DNA from: Prochilodus magdalenae | Lineage: Eukaryota; Chordata; Actinopteri; Characiformes; Prochilodontidae | Length of the DNA stretch: 64,000 nucleotides | Reading direction: 5' to 3' | Assembly: GCA_024036415.1 (NCBI GenBank) | Contig: JAMWET010004045.1 | Span: forward strand, 1 to 64,000 | In this document: in pieces, positions 46,531 to 58,698 of the stretch | Position numbering within the stretch: the first letter of the stretch is position 1 | How the letters are laid out: every line of letters starts with the position of its first letter | Position numbers and translations under genes: made by a program | Notes under the pieces: model-generated | What the model saw: the letters and a program-made list of their open reading frames with translations, nothing else | What the model was told of the DNA's origin: nothing | The model's database searches: none

Positions 46531-47699
46531 CATAAAATAAAAGTCTATTGTCTATTGCATAAAGCCAGCTGGCACAAAGACTGTCACATTGGCCATCAGT
46601 CAGGGATATTGGTTGTCAGATGCCAAACACACAGGCTTCAGCTCAACAACAACAGTCTTTGGATCATGGGGTAAAAGACTGAGTAGAATGTGACTAACAT
46701 GCATTGTGGTGTGGCAGCCTATTTACACATACACAATGCTTTTGAAGATCTGCAGCAAACAACTCTAAACAACTATAAATAACTCTCAACAACTATTTAC
46801 TACCATTTAAAAGGTTTTCCCTAGAACTGTGTGCCATGCCGTTAACTAAATACAAAGTCTTTTCAGAGAGTAAAGAGTATGGCATAAATTAAGTTAGGTG
46901 GCTCAACACTGGCTTTCCATCTGGAATACAAGTCAGTAGACAACCTTTTCAGAATTGAATCAAACAGTTCTGCAACTAATTGTTACCAGTTTTCTGTTTT
47001 CTGGAACTGTTTGTCCAAAACCAAGGAGGAACCTTCATTTTTGAAAGTATTTAATAATGCCAAGAAGCAAATATCTATGGTGAACGAAATTAGGTGGCAC
47101 AAGGACTGCCCTTTAATCAAGAATACAGATCAGGATTAGGGGTTGAGCAAAGTGGTCAATTAGCTGACTTATCGACTCAACTTGTGACACTTGCAGCTTA
47201 CTCTATTACTGTCAGTTTACTCCTATTTTCCCTGAGATACAGTGCTACAGTTCTCTGGCTCTCCAGACCAAGGTCATCTGGGGTGCACCTAACTTGGATA
47301 CAAATTTGTGAGATTCAGAGATGTGTATCTCTGGTTCCCTGAAGGCTAGTAATGTGGCGCCGACCTTGTTGGAAAGGGCACGTGATGACAAAGCCAGACT
47401 ACACAGATTTTTTTGTTTTGATTGACAATGCCATCAGCAATTAGTCAACATTGACTCAACGTTTAGGTTGTACAACCCCTAGTCTGTTGAATTTTGGACT
47501 GTGTAAGGTAAGGTGTTAGCCTTCATGTTTTCTGTGTACTAATATGTCTATATTACTAGATTAATCATGAGTAAACAATACAAGTATACAATAAACTAAA
47601 TACATGCAAAATCCTAATTTCTAAGGAACTTTATATGGGGAGCTGTTTGTTCCAAACCTCTGCACCACTACGTAGTACGGAGTTTAATTTCTACATTGT
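46531..47699. other. Unique sequence, no gene seen
   Basis: The 82-codon frame at 47094-47342 has no domain. Short related words (AACTCTAAACAACTATAAAT, AACTCTCAACAACTATTTAC) repeat near 46762-46798. No transposon recognised. Confidence 0.4.
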
Positions 47700-47825
47700 A
47701 ACATCATAGGCGGAGCATATATTAACCATGCCTCTGAATTTTAGAGGAGGAAGTGAGACTGCATCTCTGCCCCTTATGACCATATGGTGTGCTGTTAGAT
47801 ACCATTGTTTTGAAAGTAACTGTTA
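47700..47825 (+). repeat. Dispersed repeat, copy 2 (partner at 25.2 kb)
   Basis: Block order matches 25230-25350: ATTTTAGAGGAGGAAGTGAG, ATGACCATATGGTGTGCTGT and TAGATACCATTGTTTTGAAG. The sequence here is probably closer to the ancestral form. Confidence 0.55.
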
Positions 47826-47941
47826 AGTAAAGTTAGGAATGCTTTTTCTCTCTCCTGTATAGTTACCGTTTTGTTCAGACAGTGACAGATCCAATATCCC
47901 AGTACATTCCATTTTCATTTATAGTATTGACAATACATCAG

Positions 47942-48642
47942 AAGAATAGTTGCACAAAAAGTTGCACCCAACTGACAGAAATGAAACTGTGTGGGTAGGT
48001 TTGAAATTGTGAGACATGAAAATGAGTTAAGTTTCACGCTCGGCTGTGCATGTAACGTAAGCAAGGACGGGCCTTATCACTGTACCTGACATATCCAACA
48101 GCCACAACTGACCCAACAGCCACATTCCATGAGCAGTGATGCCCTCTATGAGTCATCCCATGAGTGCCAGCACCATGTAAGTCTACATGCATGCAGACGC
48201 GTTACAATGACTGCTCTAAACAGGACCTCAGCACCCCGAAACACTGCAATGGTGTCGTACCACACTGCGATGGAGCGACTCAGGAATCATCATCACTCAG
48301 GAAGACTCAAACCACTTCAGGAATAAGTCCCGATTTTGTCTTGGTGAAGACAACCAACGAATCCATGTGTGTCAAGCATAACATGTCCAGAGGGCCTGAT
48401 GTCACTCCACCTCCACCAGTACTGCGAAATCTGCAGGATCTGTATTTACATATTTAAGTTGTATGGGATGGATTATTACAGGACACCATGAAGAACCTCC
48501 AACTCCATGCCGAAACATATAAGTATGCATATAGCATTTGTAATCATGGGGGCCCGATGCCATACTGAGAGACACTACTTCTGTATGTGTAGATTCCACA
48601 AGCCTGAATGGCAATCCAACACTTCTTGGTGCAACTATTCTT
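47942..48642 (+). mobile_element. Tc1-like transposon (GTTGCACC family), complete ends
   Basis: Bounded by 14-base inverted termini: AAGAATAGTTGCAC at 47942-47955 and its exact reverse complement GTGCAACTATTCTT at 48629-48642, about 700 bases apart. A transposase relic lies inside: near 48330 the reading ...SRFCLGEDNQRI... matches the catalytic S-D-E-S-R-F region of Tc1 enzymes, but the 97-codon frame there is in another phase and the gene is frameshifted and internally deleted. Two further copies are at 53640-54240 (reverse) and 30797-30920 (terminus only). Non-autonomous. Confidence 0.82.
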
Positions 48643-48649
48643 TTGATGA

Positions 48650-48682
48650 TGAGCGTATATATATATATATATATATATATGC
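48650..48682. repeat. (TA)n microsatellite, short
   Basis: About 30 bases of alternating TA immediately outside the right terminus of the Tc1-like element. Tc1 elements insert at TA, so the tract may be the target or have grown from the target duplication. Confidence 0.9.
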
Positions 48683-49159
48683 AGGCCTGTAAGCTTGCCT
48701 GTGTACATGTTTATGTATTAACCACTCTACATGGCATGGCGTTCTGCTATACATATATCCAGGTATTAGTAAGTCCACTGTGTTCTGAAGTTGGTGATAC
48801 TGGGGATGATTACATCTCACCTGAGAAACTGCATAAAATGGAGAGGCTTTCCACAAAGTAGCAGGCAGCCAGAGATAAGAGTAAACATTTGCTGATCAGG
48901 AGCTAAGATCCACATGGTCCCCACAGTGTCCTTGGCACCCAGTCAGGGTGACTTCGCAAGTCTGCTGCCCAAAACAGCACTTTATACTTACTTCCTTACT
49001 GCAGCGGTTCAGTGTGTCCAGTGTTGGCTCATCTTTTATTTCGCTCACTTCTCTTTTGTTGGGAGATCTTGTCTGTCTGCTGACAGTTTTGTTGTCAATG
49101 CCAGTTTTTTTTCCACCAGGAAACACACTGAAGACCAGTGGTGAGATGTTTTTCTTAAC
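48683..49159. other. Possibly further DNA-transposon sequence
   Basis: Open frames on both strands at 48896-49163 without recognised domains. The right portion (GGAAACACACTGAAGACCAG) resembles text of the Tc1-like remnant that follows. Confidence 0.3.
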
Positions 49160-49630
49160 TTAACAACTGCACAAGACCTGGCAGACTAGTCACCATCAGA
49201 CAAACAGCACCTAAAGCATTTGAGAGACAATTAACTCTACACCTGCTTCTGAACTAAAACAGATTCATCAGGTGTTTCTGTCCATTGCTCCATTGTGAGA
49301 AGAACACCTAATACTGTGGGTCTGAAAGGATGTGCAGCAGCCAAAAACTTGTACTGAGAAAATAATATACAGGAAAAAGAAGAACATTATTACACTGAAG
49401 CACATCTGGGATGCGTGTTAGACATGATTTATGGACTGAGGAGTCTATTTTTGTATAGGACTGTGAGAGTGCAACCAACTTCAAAGAATGACCTTCGGAA
49501 CAAGAATAACTTTTTTTCAAAATAGTAGTTAATAACTTGTGAGCTAGTCTGAAGTACAAGGCTTGGTTCCAGGCGCAGCCTTGAAGAACTGTGCCATTGG
49601 GGTTGTTACAGTGCAACACTAGTAAGCACA
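49160..49630 (+). pseudogene. Tc1-like transposon remnant
   Basis: Words such as CCATCAGACAAACAGCACCT, ACAGATTCATCAGGTGTTTC, GTCCATTGCTCCATTGTGAG and TGTGCAGCAGCCAAAAACTT, then ATGGACTGAGGAGTCTATTT (W-T-D-E-S-like catalytic segment near 49432), belong to a fish Tc1-like transposase in plus orientation. Stops and small deletions break every frame; the 107-codon minus-strand frame across it is a shadow. A related fragment lies at 63605-63985. Confidence 0.7.
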
Positions 49631-49849
49631 CGTGATTTTATTTCATGAAGCTCTGAATGGCCAATGTAAGCACTGAACTGAGAACTCAAATAATGCTGGG
49701 CCGCCACATGGAAAGACTGGGAATGGTTAAACACACTGACGTACATAAATGTTGCTAGTGTGTTTGAATATTAGTGTTTTTTTAGAGCAAAGTTTTCTGA
49801 GGTGTCTAAAACCATTTTGACCAAAATTTTACCACAACTATTTTATCCA
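49631..49849. other. Unique sequence
   Basis: No feature recognised. Confidence 0.4.
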
Positions 49850-49974
49850 CTCATTGTCCACTCTATTAGACACCTTTGCTGGTCCACCTTGTTTATGTAA
49901 AGTCAGAGGCGACAGCTAATATGTCATATGTATCTGCAAAGTTTATGTTACTCATTCTCAAGTCCTTCATCGGT

Positions 49975-50072
<98 letters not shown>

Positions 50073-50110
50073 TGTTGAAGGTGGTATATATTATTTATAT
50101 TATATAACCA
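49850..50110. mobile_element. Palindromic dispersed repeat split by a (TA)n tract
   Basis: The left part (CTCATTGTCCACTCTATTAG, GGTCCACCTTGTTTATGTAA, AGTCCTTCATCGGTGG) is the central portion of the family at 22960-23219. After the (TA)n tract comes ATCACTGTTGAAGGTGG, roughly the reverse complement of CCTTCATCGGTGG, so the tract sits near the element's centre of symmetry. Confidence 0.65.
49977..50069. repeat. (TA)n microsatellite, longest in window
   Basis: About 93 bases of uninterrupted TA. The 96-codon frame through it is an artefact. Confidence 0.97.
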
Positions 50111-51079
50111 TTATATATAATATAATGGGTCATAATGTTTTCATACACTATTGCTTACTGATTTGACTCCGTAGATTACTGTCAATTACTTTTAGGTCAT
50201 GCATTGCTTGTGATGCAGTCTGACATAGAACCAGTAATTGCTGTCTGAATGCTGTCCATCACAAATTGACATTTAGAATTTTTATTGGGTGTTTTTGATC
50301 TGACTGTGGTGTTAAAAGGGTTCGATGCTCTGTTTTACTTAACATCAAGTGTTTTTGCTACCAGTGCCGTTGTAAATCCCAGGCAACTTCAGTTGGAATG
50401 GCAACAAAAAGAACTCAAAAGAACACTATGTGGGCAGCCGCCCACACATCTACACTCTCCCTCTCTCCCTTACACACATTCATGTTCCCTCTTTCTCTAG
50501 CTTCTTCCAGCTGTCTCTTATGCACACACATACTAAATCAAAACTCTCTATCCTTTCCTGCTTCTCTACCATTAAAAAGGGGCTCCCTTATTAACAAACA
50601 ATTAAACAACAGTTATTTTATTATCTTCAGCAAACAGCATGTTAGCAAAATAGCTGTTTGAAAAGAATCTGTGGTTTCTGGTGCAAAGCCTCATTGGGAG
50701 ATCTCAAGTTGATCCTCTGAAATGCTGCAGCATTCCTGGCCAGGAGTCCATAAAAAGCTGTGCTCTCTCTTTGGGTATGTAGGATGATTCTTCCTCTTCC
50801 CCCATCACTCAGCACAAGGTTAGCCAAGTTGTGCATCTGTTATAACAGCTTTAATTGGTATAACAGATAAAACAGAACTGGCCATTAGTGTTCTCCTCCA
50901 AGCATATTGCGCTGCCCACTGACTTTGCGTTAGTAGCCATTTGAAAAGCAGTGGTGTTACTTCATGTGTCCCAGGGGAAGCTCATGCTAGCCTTTACTCT
51001 CCCAGTTTGGCAGCATCATGCTGTTGGGGGAAATCTAGATAATGGGTGGAATTAACCATGTCAAAATTGAGGAAAATAC
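50111..51079. other. Unique sequence, no gene seen
   Basis: A pyrimidine-rich stretch near 50448-50500 yields frames at 50285-50661 without domains. No repeat recognised. Confidence 0.4.
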
Positions 51080-51840
51080 AATTTAACCTGCTACCCCCGC
51101 TCATCCCGTCTCATAGTACCACTTCAAAGTGATACCAAGTCAATGTGGCCTTAAGTCTGCCATCAGTCCAACATGAGAGGATAAAGTGGCAATGCTGCCC
51201 CAACAGTGTATTTTAACCTCTTGTCTACCAAGATTTTATTAAGAAATGATTTCTTAATTAAATCATGGTAGAGATTTCCAGTAATTGGTGGAATTAAATT
51301 TTAACATAGATTATGGTTGCCAGTTTGGAGATACAAGTTTTTTGTTACAACAGCGGCAAGATTTCTTTATATTTCCTGCACATGGGCATGCATGTTAATG
51401 ATGATTTATCCCAATTTGCAATTTGTGTTCATAATCACATAGTGCTTACACACTGTTTTGTGAAGACCTTAAGGAAACATGATAGACAGCTAGGCTAAAA
51501 CAAACTGGATAGATTGTGGTTTGTACACAATTTACATGATGGCAAAGCCACTTCACCTAAGGTTTGAGAAACACCTTGTTCTTTGGATCAGCATTGAGAA
51601 TGGTAAACGAGAGATGCATACATTGGGTGGTCTTGGCAAGAATCCACATTCATCAGAAAGGAAAAGAGCTGATATAAATAGAGGGTGAAAACCAGAACTG
51701 TAAAGGAATAAACTTTGATGCTGAGCTTCCAATGTGTCTTCTAGACTGGTAAGGAGTGAAGAGGGAGGAGAAAAGACGGCGTTGCATTTCCTTGTTTCTT
51801 ATGATAGGATGGACAAATTTTTTTGGTGATATGCCCCATA
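51080..51840. repeat. Three-member dispersed repeat, copy 3
   Basis: Left block (51110-51230: TAAGTCTGCCATCAGTCCAA, ATGAGAGGATA, GCTGCCCCAACAGTG) matches 35330-35400. Right block (51665-51835: CTGATATAAATAGAGGGTGA, TAAACTTTGATGCTGAGCTTC, TTGGTGATATGCCCC) matches 38380-38590. About 400 bases of less similar sequence lie between, including the featureless frame at 51313-51498. Confidence 0.55.
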
Positions 51841-52689
51841 TTGTTTTAATTCAATTTACAAATTGGTCTTTTAATTATAAAGAACAAGAACCCATGACCG
51901 TGACCATATATACTATCAGAGGTTTGAAGTGAAATATGCTTACAGTACATGCTAACAATGCACCTGAATTTAATATTTGATTTTCTAAGCTGGCAGCTTA
52001 TCACACATGTTGTGAATATCACTGCTTGGTAACTGCTGGCTCATGAGGTGCAGGGTTTAAAAGGCGTAGTGAAATGCGCTCTCTCCAAGTGTGAGACTAA
52101 ACAGAAATTGAAAGTTCAATAATGAGGAGATAGTGGTGTTGATAAACGTTCTTTCCTGCCAAAACATCCAATAGGGGTGTTACTTCACTCCAGCTAAGGA
52201 AACAGAGTTTGTGAAACGATAACACGGCCACATCATGCCATATTTTGCGATGTGTCTTCTCACATTTGTACATATTGTCCCGAGGGTTTAACCAGTGTTA
52301 TTCTGATGGTAAATGTTCATTCAGCTCATGTTCAAGGCTCTCATATCTAATGCAAACGTTTGTCTGGTTTTACAGCAATCATAACCTATTCCACCCAAAG
52401 CCAAAACAATGCTGAACGAGTGCATTCAAGTGCACTCTAAAGGAGAAAGTAGCTATAACCTGTATCAGAATTAGCTTTCATTAGCAGAGAAAGTATATCC
52501 AAACCAGGGTCAGAGGCCAGGGGTGGTGCTGGCTGTAAACTCATTCAATATCCATGATTGACATATTTCAATAACATAGTGGAAAAAATTTAAACACCCC
52601 CCAAAAAAGGTGCAGTAGAATGTGAAGGTTTTCATTTTGCACAATACACAGAGGTAAGAGAGAATATAAAAATGAAACAAAAGATACAT
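51841..52689. other. Unique AT-rich sequence, no gene seen
   Basis: No open frames over 60 codons and no recognised repeat until the DNA-element terminus that follows. Confidence 0.4.
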
Positions 52690-52914
52690 TATGTAATGAA
52701 ATTATGTACATGTGTTTCGCAGGTGCCATCTCATCATGGTACCATGCTGGAATTCACTGAGCTCCTGAGAGCGACCCAGTCTTTTAGTAACATCTGTAGA
52801 AGCAGTCTGCATGCCTAGGTGCTTGGTTGTATACACCTGTGGCCATGGAAGTGATTGAAACTCCTGAATTCAGTGATTTGGATGAGGGAGTGAATAGTTT
52901 TGGCAATATAGAGT
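52690..52914. mobile_element. DNA transposon 3' portion
   Basis: CATCTCATCATGGTACCATG, CTGGAATTCACTGAGCTCCT, GAAGCAGTCTGCATGCCTAG, ACACCTGTGGCCATGGAAGT and the terminal AGTTTTGGCAATATAGAGTA match, in order, the end of a fish DNA transposon that I recall with terminus CACTATATTGCCAAAAGTAT. The left half is missing and nothing is coded. Confidence 0.7.
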
Positions 52915-53639
52915 AGATACTCCTAAACACACTGCTCCTTTAAGATTATGGAAAGACATGGATTCACTCAGACGCGTAACTTTTATAGTATTTACTGACT
53001 GTTCCGATCAACTGAATCACTGATACTCGAATGCCAGAGTAGATGGTCAGTGCAGCTGATACGAATTGCTTTGGACAAATAGAGGGCTGGTTCTGCTTAA
53101 ATAGCACATGTTATTACATTGATAAAATCAAAACCACTCACTCTACTTCATCTTTGTTTATGTTTGTTTTTCCTTCTTAAATCTTGCACTTATTCAATAC
53201 ACATTATGTTAGAATATCCATTTAAAGTGGACAGTGCAGCTTTCCTGTTTGTGTTAGATATGGTTTACATATGGTCAGAAAAACGCGCTGGCCTCATTCA
53301 GCCTAATGCAATCCACCCACTCAACATTCACATATGGCATCTCAGCATAAATGAACACTATTTGTGTGGGGAAGTTTGTCTTGAATTAATGAAGTGCAAA
53401 TGAACGTGGATGCCATTTGTTTCAGTTTCTAGTGTTTTGCTTCTGTAGCAGGTAATCTACATAGAGTACTGGATCTTACAGTAAACTCTTTCAACACAGT
53501 CAGCTCAATGGAACTTATTAAAGGGTGTTATCTCTCTTGGCTTAGATGCAGTAGTCTGTAATGGATAAAGTCGCATTGCAATGCTATTTGGAGGGAAGAC
53601 CAGAGACAATAAATTATGATCAATTGGAATTTATTGAGC
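52915..53639. other. Unique sequence, no gene seen
   Basis: The 94-codon frame at 53119-53403 has a hydrophobic start but no signal-peptide context, splice sites or known domain. Probably accidental. Confidence 0.35.
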
Positions 53640-54240
53640 TAAACATACAGAAGTAGTGTCTCTCAGTATAATGTCAGGCTACCATGTTTGCTAACACAAC
53701 ATGTTGTAGAGGTTCCCAATGGTGTGTTTCAACAATCCATCCCATGCAGCTTTAATAGACAGATTTCGCAGTAGGGGTGGAGGTGGAGTGACACCAGTGA
53801 CAACAATCCATTCATCTTGGTGCTGGCCACGGTGCCCCCAAACACTGATTTGTTGGTTGTCTCCACCAAGACAAAAGTGGTACTCATCACTGCAGATGAC
53901 CTGCTGCCATTCTGAGTTACGACACCATTACAGTCTTTGGTGACGTTGACGTGGTGTTAAGGGTTGTTGCCGTAATGGTCTGCATGCATGTAGTCCTGCA
54001 TCATGCAGCCTTCTGGCAATGGTGCTGGCACTAACAGGATGACTCATGGAAGCCATCACTGCTCACTAAATGCCCACAATTGTGGCTGTTGGGTCAGTCA
54101 GGTAAAGCAATATGGCCTGTCCTTGTTTATGTCACATGCACAGCAGAGCATGAAACTTCAATCGTGCAATGTCTCACAGTGTCAAACCTACCCACCAAGT
54201 AGGTTGACGGAACAATTTGTGCAACTGTGGAACAAAATCT
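53640..54240 (-). pseudogene. Tc1-like transposon (GTTGCACC family), minus orientation
   Basis: Reverse-strand copy of the 47942-48642 element and better preserved inside. On the minus strand, about 53910 down to 53740 reads SDEYHFCLGGDNQQISVWG... then ...GVTPPP..LRNLSIKAAWDG, the Tc1 catalytic S-D-E-S-x-F region and following segment. The right end (left end on its own strand) reads CACAGTTGCACAAATTG and GGTGGGTAGGTTTGACACTG. The other terminus, near 53640, lacks the GTTGCAC word. Stops remain, so it is inactive. Confidence 0.78.
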
Positions 54241-54340
54241 AACCGTAATTTAAAGTACAATGATTGAAAGAAAAAAATAATAGATCTTGCAATGACTGAT
54301 GAATTAACTATTTTCTCAAAAGCATGCTATAAAAATTCTT
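54241..54340. other. AT-rich spacer between two Tc1-like elements
   Basis: No feature of its own. Confidence 0.4.
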
Positions 54341-55368
54341 CTAACAGGAGTATTTTCTTATTCATATTTCATGTTCTAAAGTTCACCTGAATGATTAGGA
54401 ACACTTAAATGACCAGCCATTGCTTTCAATTTTAGTGGGGTATAAATATCAATGACTAACAGGGCAAATTCCCATAGCCATTTATCACTATGAGAAAGAC
54501 CAGAGAATACAGCAGTGATGTGCCATCAAAGGTTCAGGAGCTATGCAAATCAGGAAATGGCTACAGGAAATGACTGTAGTTAAACATTTCAAATGCTCAT
54601 TTCCACTATCAGGGCAATGATTAAGAAGTTTAAGAACTGACATAAAAAATATGCCGTTCATACTGACCCTCCACCTAGTGAGGAGGGTGCTTAAAGTGGC
54701 ACACCAATCTCCAAGGTTCACAGACTTTAGTTAGTGTGGGGTTCAGACCATCTCCAAAACTAGAGTAAGACCAAATGACCCTCTTGTTGTTTGGAAGAGT
54801 TGTCGTAAATTACCCTCTGCTGTCAAGAATGAACAATGTCAAGCCCTTACATGTTGCCAGATGCATCTGAAACCTTCAGTGGGACAAGTCAACATCAACA
54901 GAAAAATTGTTCATTGACCACATAGTCACGTTTTTGTCATAGTTGTCCTACTACTCAGACCTAAACTCCATAGACAAACAGTGGGATGAGCTCAAGAGAA
55001 GAGTCAACAAGTGTGGAGCCTGAAATCTGATGGATCTGGAGAGATTCTATATGGAGCAATGGTCCTAGATCACTTACCATGCATTATCCAGTCTCTTCTA
55101 GCATTATAAGAAAAGATTTAGAGCTGTTATCTTTGCAAAAGGAGTCTGCAGAAAGTGTTAAACAAAGTAGAACCAGCAACAGTGAAAGAAAAATCATTAT
55201 GGAATATAATTTTTTTTCCATTCACTGTATTGTACAAAATAAATGTTAGATTTTTGTTAATATTTTGAATGAAATATTAAAGGGATAAGCTATAAAAGGA
55301 TTTATTTTGGTAGTTTGTTTTGCTGTTATGTTTACCAGGGGTGCAAATATTTGTGGAGGGCACTGTAT
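54341..55368 (+). pseudogene. Tc1-like transposon, 5'-decayed, with transposase remnant
   Basis: The right terminus ACCAGGGGTGCAAATATTTG followed by TGGAGGGCACTGTA (ending 55368) is a classical Tc1-like end; its left partner is not visible. A transposase relic starts at ATG 54490 (reads MRKTREYSSDVPSKVQELCK then hits a stop) and resumes in other frames. Near 54960-55012 it reads ...YSDLNSIDKQWDELKRR..., the S-P-D-L-N-P-I-E block with its catalytic residues altered, and near 55050-55140 ...YMEQWS..., ...HYKKRFRAVIFAKG.... The 77-codon minus-strand frame is a shadow. Confidence 0.8.
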
Positions 55369-58270
55369 ATGAGTTTGTATGGCATATTTAGATTGAGGTA
55401 AAAGCATGATCTACCAATGCATTATTGGAGTGGAGATTTTCTAAACATATCTAAATGTTTCAGTTTAAAATGCAAGTACTAAGTATATGTTTTGATGGTA
55501 ATCACCAAGAGTGTCTAAGTTAATTGCTTAAAATGCCCAACAGGTTATAGGAATTCAGTGGGTATACATACGTAAATGTTTGGGAGTTCCTGCCTAAATG
55601 TACGTTTTGATGATTTCCTAAGACACTGTGGTGTTCTCAGAAAGGTTTTGTAGGGGAGGCACTGAAAATCTTGGGGTGTCACACTAAATCCTTAACTGGA
55701 TTTCTGGAGTTGTAGTATATAGACTAATAAACCAATGTCAATATGAGAGCTAAGGCTATCGTATGTGCGGTAGGACTGTCATAATTAGATGCAAATAAAT
55801 TCAGATTAGAAACTATTCATATATCTGTTTTCACACATTGTGTTCAAGAGCCTGGCATCAGATTCAGTTCCACCTTCAAATTCATGTTCCAATTCATCAA
55901 GTCCCCGGGAATGTGCATTCGCTGAGAATAACTCAGCACCAGATAACACTGGAAGTCACCCCTTTCTTGTATAGGGCTGGCCATAGTCCCTATTTAGGTT
56001 AAACTATGATAAGTATATCTGTAATTTTGTCTGTTTTTGGTCATTAAATTGAAATACTTAGTAGAAGAGTGTTCTTGGTCATGTAGTAATGGAACTCACA
56101 ACATTTAGTTACCTGTTTTTAACACACATGCTTAAACATAAATGACTAAATGACTGGTTTTAAAAATCAATGTTCTCTTCTTTAACACCAGCTTTTAAAA
56201 CCATATATTCTCTTATGCTCTGTTAGTTCTATACATTTTCATATGTGTTACTAATAAGTTCTTAAGTTTAATAATTGAATTCATTTAAGTTTATGTGTCT
56301 TTTAAAATACCTGTTATAGACATTTATATTTATTAACAATACCAGAAATACAATGTGGTATTTTTAATACTATGTATTAGGTTCACAGTGGCTATACAAG
56401 ATGATGGAGAATTTGGTTATTCCTGCATGTTTGCACCTGAAAGGAACCCCTGGGGTTAACTAAAGCTACTTAGAGGCTACTTATCAATGTTTGCACTGAT
56501 ATCTTTTCATTCGAGACCCAAAGAGCCTTGAAATTGAACAGGACATTATTGCAGTAGAAAAATGAAAGTCATCTACAAACCTCTGGGGTTCTTGCAATGA
56601 TCAACAAGAAGGAGTATTGATGCAAAAGTGAAGACCTCCCTTATTGAGGACAGATGTTGACATTCAATAGATTTACTCAGGGAGTCAGGGATTCAGCTTC
56701 TCAAACTTTCATCTCTTGTAGTTGGCAATAACAAATGAACCTTGCATGCTTATATTTGGTTCAGGCTGAAAGAATAAATATCTTTTATTTCTTTTGGATT
56801 GGTAAGACAGGCATCACTAACAGGCAGTTCGGCACTGTGTCAGAGATTACAATAACCATACATAACATATGTTACTCATTTCTAGAGGATCTGTTTTCAC
56901 ATAAATATGCCCAAGTGATGTTGGTAACTACACTTAGTAGTATGCACTCACTTATCTGATATTCAGAAGATTTTTTAAAAAGATAATTCTTGTATTTAAT
57001 CAGAAATAATCATTTTTTGTATAATCAAATATTTAGTTTTCAATTATTTTTAATTATTTTAAATTATATTTTTTATTTTATTATGTTGGTTCAGTACTGT
57101 ACTATACTGATGCTGCTCATTTGGTATAACAGAAAATAAATAAATATGGCCTAAAATTATCATTAGATAATAGATGCACCTGTACATAACTTCATCTGGC
57201 CTGGTAGCAATACTTTTATATGACCATGGTTAACACTATGCCAGAATTTCTCTTTTCAGTATGACGTAAAATGTATTACCTAGATTCCTATTGAAAGTCA
57301 GCATTAAACCAACTTCATAGAAAGTCATTCTGCATCTACAGAAGTAGGACAGAGCATTAGAGTGCCATGATTATATAACATCTGATGCCCTCTTGGCTCC
57401 ACTGAGGCAGACAAATGATGTTCCTGTACAGTAAATTACTGTAGTTTACTGGACGAAAATTAGAACCCTGCTACTTCTTTAAAAAGGATTGTAGGTGTAA
57501 GAGTGTAGGACCTGTAACACACCACATCCTTTTTAATGCTTATATACTCTACAGCTATGGCATAAACACAGGCCACACTGCAATGCAGCAAATGAATAGA
57601 AAGCTTTTTCATCAATGTATTGGGTTTTGAATTAGATTCATTTTTAGAGATAAAGCTTAGTCTTTAGGATATATGCTATCACTTTATTTTAAACGCGTAT
57701 GCCAGCATTCAAGGTGAGATACTTTATCTACTATAAAGTTCTTAAATGGTACTTGGCTCAGGTGTACACTGTTATGCAGGTTTGGTGCAGCTGTATCAAT
57801 GGAAAGTAAGTATCTAGACTTGTGAATTTTTTTATTTATTTTTTTTAACTTACTTTAAACAATCGTCTCTCTCTGGCAGGTCCTAAATATTATTCAGATA
57901 CACAGATTATGACTGATTCAGTTCCTTGTATTAAAGTTATATGCTCATAGTGACACTGTTTTTTTGTTTTGTTTTTTTGCTCACAAATAAGGATATACTA
58001 TATTAAGGGATAAGGGATAATATTGGCATAAAGTCCACAATGAATATATGTATATAATATGTATGTATATTATAGCAAGCCAAACAGTTAGTATTTAATG
58101 AACTTTAATATTATATGGAATGAACATTGATATATATTAAATAAACTTTGATATTACTTTAATTGTGCTTTATCTAACTCTGTATTCTTCCTTCTAGATA
58201 TCAGCACTAGTTTTAGACTCTAACCTTCTTGTACTAGCTGGGAATTATTCTCAGATGGAACACTAAGCAC
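55369..58270. other. AT-rich unique sequence, no gene seen
   Basis: Almost 3 kb with only one frame above 60 codons (56735-56959), which has no domain. Patches at 56400-56700 are of mixed composition and might be conserved. AT-rich homopolymer-like stretches at 57030-57080 and 57826-57850. No transposon recognised. Confidence 0.4.
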
Positions 58271-58271
58271 A

Positions 58272-58330
58272 GTTGTAGGTCGCTCTTAATAAGAGCATCT
58301 GCTAAATGCCTTACATGTAAATGTAAGGTT
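58272..58330 (+). mobile_element. SINE 3' tail fragment
   Basis: GTAGGTCGCTCTTAATAAGA followed by GCATCTGCTAAATGCC is the LINE-type tail of the SINE family at 24897-25114. Only about 55 bases are left. Confidence 0.65.
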
Positions 58331-58475
58331 ACATGCATTTGGGTCAGGCCCTCTGACTTGTGGCCCTTTATTGAAAAGTTAATGAAAACTTCATCCTCTA
58401 CGTGCCCAAATGACAGCTGTGCGTTAGGAGCACCATTACTCAATGCATTTGGAATAGTGTGTCTATGAAACCTTT

Positions 58476-58643
58476 GTCATTGAGAATTGGTGCAATAAAC
58501 TCCTATCGCCACACAGTGCGAAGTGGCAAATTAAAGTAGTATTTAATTCCAATAACTATTAACTAAGTACTGACCCTTTACGTATGAATCAATGTTCATT
58601 TTATATATATATATCAAAGTATATATTATCTATCTATCTATCT

Positions 58644-58698
<55 letters not shown>

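Noticed and set aside
53119..53403. 94-codon frame with hydrophobic N terminus, possible secreted protein
   Set aside because: No charged start plus cleavage pattern typical of a signal peptide, no splice context and no recognisable family; hydrophobicity follows from T-rich DNA.
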